In this document: piece after piece, positions 40,610 through 42,753 of the stretch
Layout: every line of letters begins with the position of its first letter
Numbering within the stretch: position 1 is the first letter of the stretch
NCBI GenBank assembly: GCA_021787035.1
Contig: JAJYMM010000207.1
Location: 1-42,753, forward strand
From: Actinomycetes bacterium
GTDB taxonomy: Bacteria > Actinomycetota > Acidimicrobiia > Acidimicrobiales > Palsa-688
Reading direction: 5' to 3'
Length of the DNA stretch: 42,753 bases
Notes under the pieces: generated by a model
What the model was told of the DNA's origin: nothing
What the model saw: only the letters and a program-made list of their open reading frames with translations
Database searches by the model: none
Program-made: the position numbers and the translations under genes

Positions 40610-42061
40610 ATGGCCGGCAAGTTCGCACTCGCGGGCTCTCGTGTCGGGTGGTGGGCAGGGGCAGAACCCGCTGACCCGCTGGCCGCCCTCACCGGGTGGC
40701 TCCTGCGCCAGGAGGTTGCCTCGCGCTGCCCAGGGTTTTCCCCGGTCCTGGTGCTGGGCGCGCCAGCGTCCTGGGCTGCACCCGGTTTCACCGGGGAGCC
40801 GGCTGCCCTCCAGTCTGACGGGACCTCTGCGCTCCGGCCGCCCCTCGACGTGTTCGTCGCCTCGGGCAACCCCGAACCAGGCGGGCCCAAGCTCGCCCAG
40901 TCCCTCTCCGAGGCGGGGACCGCCTGCGCCGTTGTGGCCCCGGGGGAGGCCTGGGAGCTGATGGAGCGCCTGTCGGTCGGGCCGCCCTTTGCCGTGCCCG
41001 AGCCGGCGGTGCTGGCCGCCCGCCACCTTTCGCCTTCATTGCTCGACGCCCGGCGCGCTTACCTCCGGGTCGCTGAAGGTCTCCCCGGCGACTACGTGCT
41101 GGTCGAGGGGGGCCTCCTTTCGGAGGACCGTGAAGGTAGCGGCCTCGAGCTGGCGCTGGCCCGCCTCGCACGGGGGGCAGCCGGCGAGCGCTCGGCCGAG
41201 GTCGTCCGCCTTGCCCCGGGCCCGCTTTGCGCTGATGACGCCGAGGTCTCCTCCGCGCTCCGCCGGCGCCGCAGCGAGGTCGAAGAAGGCCGCTACCAGC
41301 CTGAGGACTGGGAGGCTGAAGGGGGCGGTGGCCCCTGGCCGCTCCGCATCACGAGCCCTGTTGACCTCGCTGCGGCTGTGGCGGGCGCGAGGGTAGTAGT
41401 GGCCACAAGCGCGCCTCTCATGGCTCTTGCTTGGGCGCTCGGGGCCCCTCACGTGGCCCTCGGACGGGAAGGGAGCCCGGCCAGCAATTTTGCCGCCTGG
41501 ACGGGGGACGCGACGGCCGTCGCCGAGGGCCCAGGCGAGGTCGTGGCCACGATCGACAACATCTTTGCCCGCAAGGGGGCACCCCCTGGGCTTGCGCGAC
41601 TGGAGGCAACTTTGGACCAGGTATTGGACGAGGCGGTGTCGGATCTGGAGAAAGAGGCGGCCGGGGCGGCCGAGGGCCAGCGCGCTGGCAACGGCGAGGA
41701 ACGTGCAGCCGAGCGCCTCCGCGAGCTCGAAGCCGCCAACGAGGCCCTTCGCATGCGGATGGCGGCCGAACGCCTGCGCTTCGGCGAGAGGGCGGCTTTC
41801 CTCGAGCAGGCAGCCAACACGACGGTCGAGTCGGCCATCAAGGCCGTGCACGGCCAAGACGTCATGCTCCGCCGGCGCTTCGAGGAGACAGAGAGGGAAA
41901 TGCACCGGCTGCAGGAGGAGACGGCGGTCCAGCAGGCCGAGCTGCGGAGGATCTACGGGACCCTTACGTGGCGCGCTCTCGGTCCCCTGCGCCAGTGGTA
42001 CGGCCGAGCGGCCGGCTCGCCGAGCAGCTATAAGCCGGGCGCAGAGAAGGCGGAGAGCTGA
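40610..42061 (+). CDS. polysaccharide pyruvyl transferase-like protein with C-terminal coiled coil
   Basis: From ATG 40610 the protein has 483 residues; the long upstream open frame is the shadow of the minus gene. GSRVGWWAGAEPADPLAALT and FVASGNPEPGGPKLAQSL start the fold. ITSPVDLAAAVAGARVVVAT plus PLMALAWALGAPHVALGRE (about 245-285) match the C-terminal part of polysaccharide pyruvyl transferases, where the usual SxRxH appears changed to SAP, so activity is uncertain. Residues about 350-455 are coiled coil. The tail IYGTLTWRALGPLRQWYG resembles the ending of many large glycan-synthesis proteins. It is probably part of a glycan assembly complex. Confidence 0.6.
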   Translation: MAGKFALAGSRVGWWAGAEPADPLAALTGWLLRQEVASRCPGFSPVLVLGAPASWAAPGFTGEPAALQSDGTSALRPPLDVFVASGNPEPGGPKLAQSLSEAGTACAVVAPGEAWELMERLSVGPPFAVPEPAVLAARHLSPSLLDARRAYLRVAEGLPGDYVLVEGGLLSEDREGSGLELALARLARGAAGERSAEVVRLAPGPLCADDAEVSSALRRRRSEVEEGRYQPEDWEAEGGGGPWPLRITSPVDLAAAVAGARVVVATSAPLMALAWALGAPHVALGREGSPASNFAAWTGDATAVAEGPGEVVATIDNIFARKGAPPGLARLEATLDQVLDEAVSDLEKEAAGAAEGQRAGNGEERAAERLRELEAANEALRMRMAAERLRFGERAAFLEQAANTTVESAIKAVHGQDVMLRRRFEETEREMHRLQEETAVQQAELRRIYGTLTWRALGPLRQWYGRAAGSPSSYKPGAEKAES

Positions 42062-42069
42062 GCGGGCCA

Positions 42070-42753
42070 GTGCCAGTCACCACGCTCAGGGCCACTCCCG
42101 GCCAGACGTTGGCAGAGGCGATCGGGGAGTGGCTCGCGGGTGCCTGGCCCGATGGCTCGGCGCCAGCCGAGGCCGGGGCTGGCCCGGCCGTGGCGGTGCT
42201 GTCGGCGGCACCCTCCGTCGCCCCAGGCAGCGCCTCAGCTGCCGATGACCTCGGCGCGTCGCCAGGGCCGCGGGGCCAAGAACTGCCTGAGGTGCCAGAG
42301 GCGGCGCTGGGTGAGCTCCTCGGCGGCCCGTTCGGCATAGGCGCAGTCGTGCCGATGGTGCTCGACGAGCACGGCCGGGTGGCGGAGGCGGGCACCTCGT
42401 CGGGGCCGAGCGGCACGGCAGTACCCTTTGGCTCGGGTTGCAACGTTGCCGATCCGGGTTGCAATTTCCGCCGGGACGTGCCGGGCAGCCAAGCGCCTTT
42501 GGTCGCCGTCTCAGCGGCGGCGCTTGGCGGCTTCACCCTGGCCCGCCGGGGTGCCGGCAGTGCTTTCACGATAAGCGAGGTGCTCGGCCACATTAGGGCG
42601 AAGGGCCTCCGGACCGTCTACGAACCTTCATGGCACGTCGCCCTCCCGCCTGCCACACCGCCGCCTGCTCCCGCGCCCGCCGGCCCACGTCGTTGGGCTT
42701 CGCGCGACGAGCTCTACCCGGCTCGGGTCTTGGTGGTGACTGGGACGATCCCG
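42070..42753 (+). CDS. glycosyltransferase-like protein, runs off the window (partial)
   Basis: A frame opens at GTG 42070, 8 bases after the previous stop, and stays open for all 228 codons to the window edge. AVVPMVLDEHGRVAEAGTSS, then VPFGSGCNVADPG and VAVSAAALGGFTLAR, resemble the second half of a GT2 (GT-A) domain, but the usual N-terminal nucleotide-binding half is missing. Near the edge RVLVVTGTIP looks like the start of a GT4-type (GT-B) domain. The gene is therefore likely a fused glycosyltransferase with a shortened or decayed first domain. Its 3' part is not in the window. Confidence 0.6.
   Translation, partial: MPVTTLRATPGQTLAEAIGEWLAGAWPDGSAPAEAGAGPAVAVLSAAPSVAPGSASAADDLGASPGPRGQELPEVPEAALGELLGGPFGIGAVVPMVLDEHGRVAEAGTSSGPSGTAVPFGSGCNVADPGCNFRRDVPGSQAPLVAVSAAALGGFTLARRGAGSAFTISEVLGHIRAKGLRTVYEPSWHVALPPATPPPAPAPAGPRRWASRDELYPARVLVVTGTIP

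Overview
The window is high-GC DNA with actinobacterial-style gene signatures. GTG and TTG starts are frequent, and many genes overlap by ATGA or GTGA. It carries a single clpP, an rph-rdgB pair, secreted proteins with Thr-rich linkers, and two glutamic (G1/eqolisin-type) peptidases. That combination, with acid-active peptidase families and repeated 'YWLVASDGG' modules, makes me think of an Acidimicrobiia-like and possibly acidophilic actinobacterium. The placement is inference; no rRNA or other decisive marker is present.

Layout. (1) Positions 1-8.5 kb are an accessory region. It holds two TetR regulators, one divergent from a short-chain dehydrogenase with a palindromic operator between them, and a frameshifted ABM-family monooxygenase. 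A complete IS21-family element (istA, istB and a third, zinc-ribbon ORF) and a complete IS1634-like element follow. (2) Positions 8.6-12.7 kb are core genes: an MBL-fold hydrolase, a 16-unit 14-bp minisatellite, rph, rdgB and a YbhN/UPF0104 membrane protein. (3) Positions 12.8-15.8 kb are a tight three-gene sugar operon: a nucleotide-sugar dehydrogenase, a GT2 glycosyltransferase and an NAD-dependent epimerase. (4) Positions 15.9-19.5 kb encode two secreted proteins: a repeat protein with a GH25-like C-terminus, and a G1 peptidase with two duplicated Ig-like modules. (5) Positions 19.7-20.7 kb carry tRNA-Leu(UAG) and clpP. (6) Positions 20.8-27.8 kb are a surface-glycan block: two divergent paralogous glycosyltransferases, a sulfotransferase-like protein with a coiled coil, a GT2 enzyme and a large polytopic membrane protein. 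(7) Positions 27.8-28.5 kb are decayed DNA: a gmd remnant joined to what looks like the start of a sigma-factor gene. (8) Positions 28.6-36.4 kb encode more exported proteins: a second G1 peptidase, a neocarzinostatin-like-domain protein, an arylsulfotransferase-like protein with a Tat signal, and a phosphoesterase. (9) Positions 36.5-42.75 kb hold two GT-C-like membrane proteins with tandem repeats inside the coding sequence, a pyruvyl-transferase-like protein with a coiled coil, and a glycosyltransferase that runs off the window.

Taken together, regions 3 and 6-9 look like a locus for building, modifying (sulfation, possible pyruvylation) and exporting a cell-surface polysaccharide, interleaved with secreted hydrolases that would act on the surface or on external protein. 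Features that stand out are a GC-rich hairpin family found three times, always downstream of gene ends and in the same orientation as the gene; several independent tandem-repeat tracts (7, 14, 15, 33, 126 and 303 bp units); and probable one-base lesions in otherwise intact genes.
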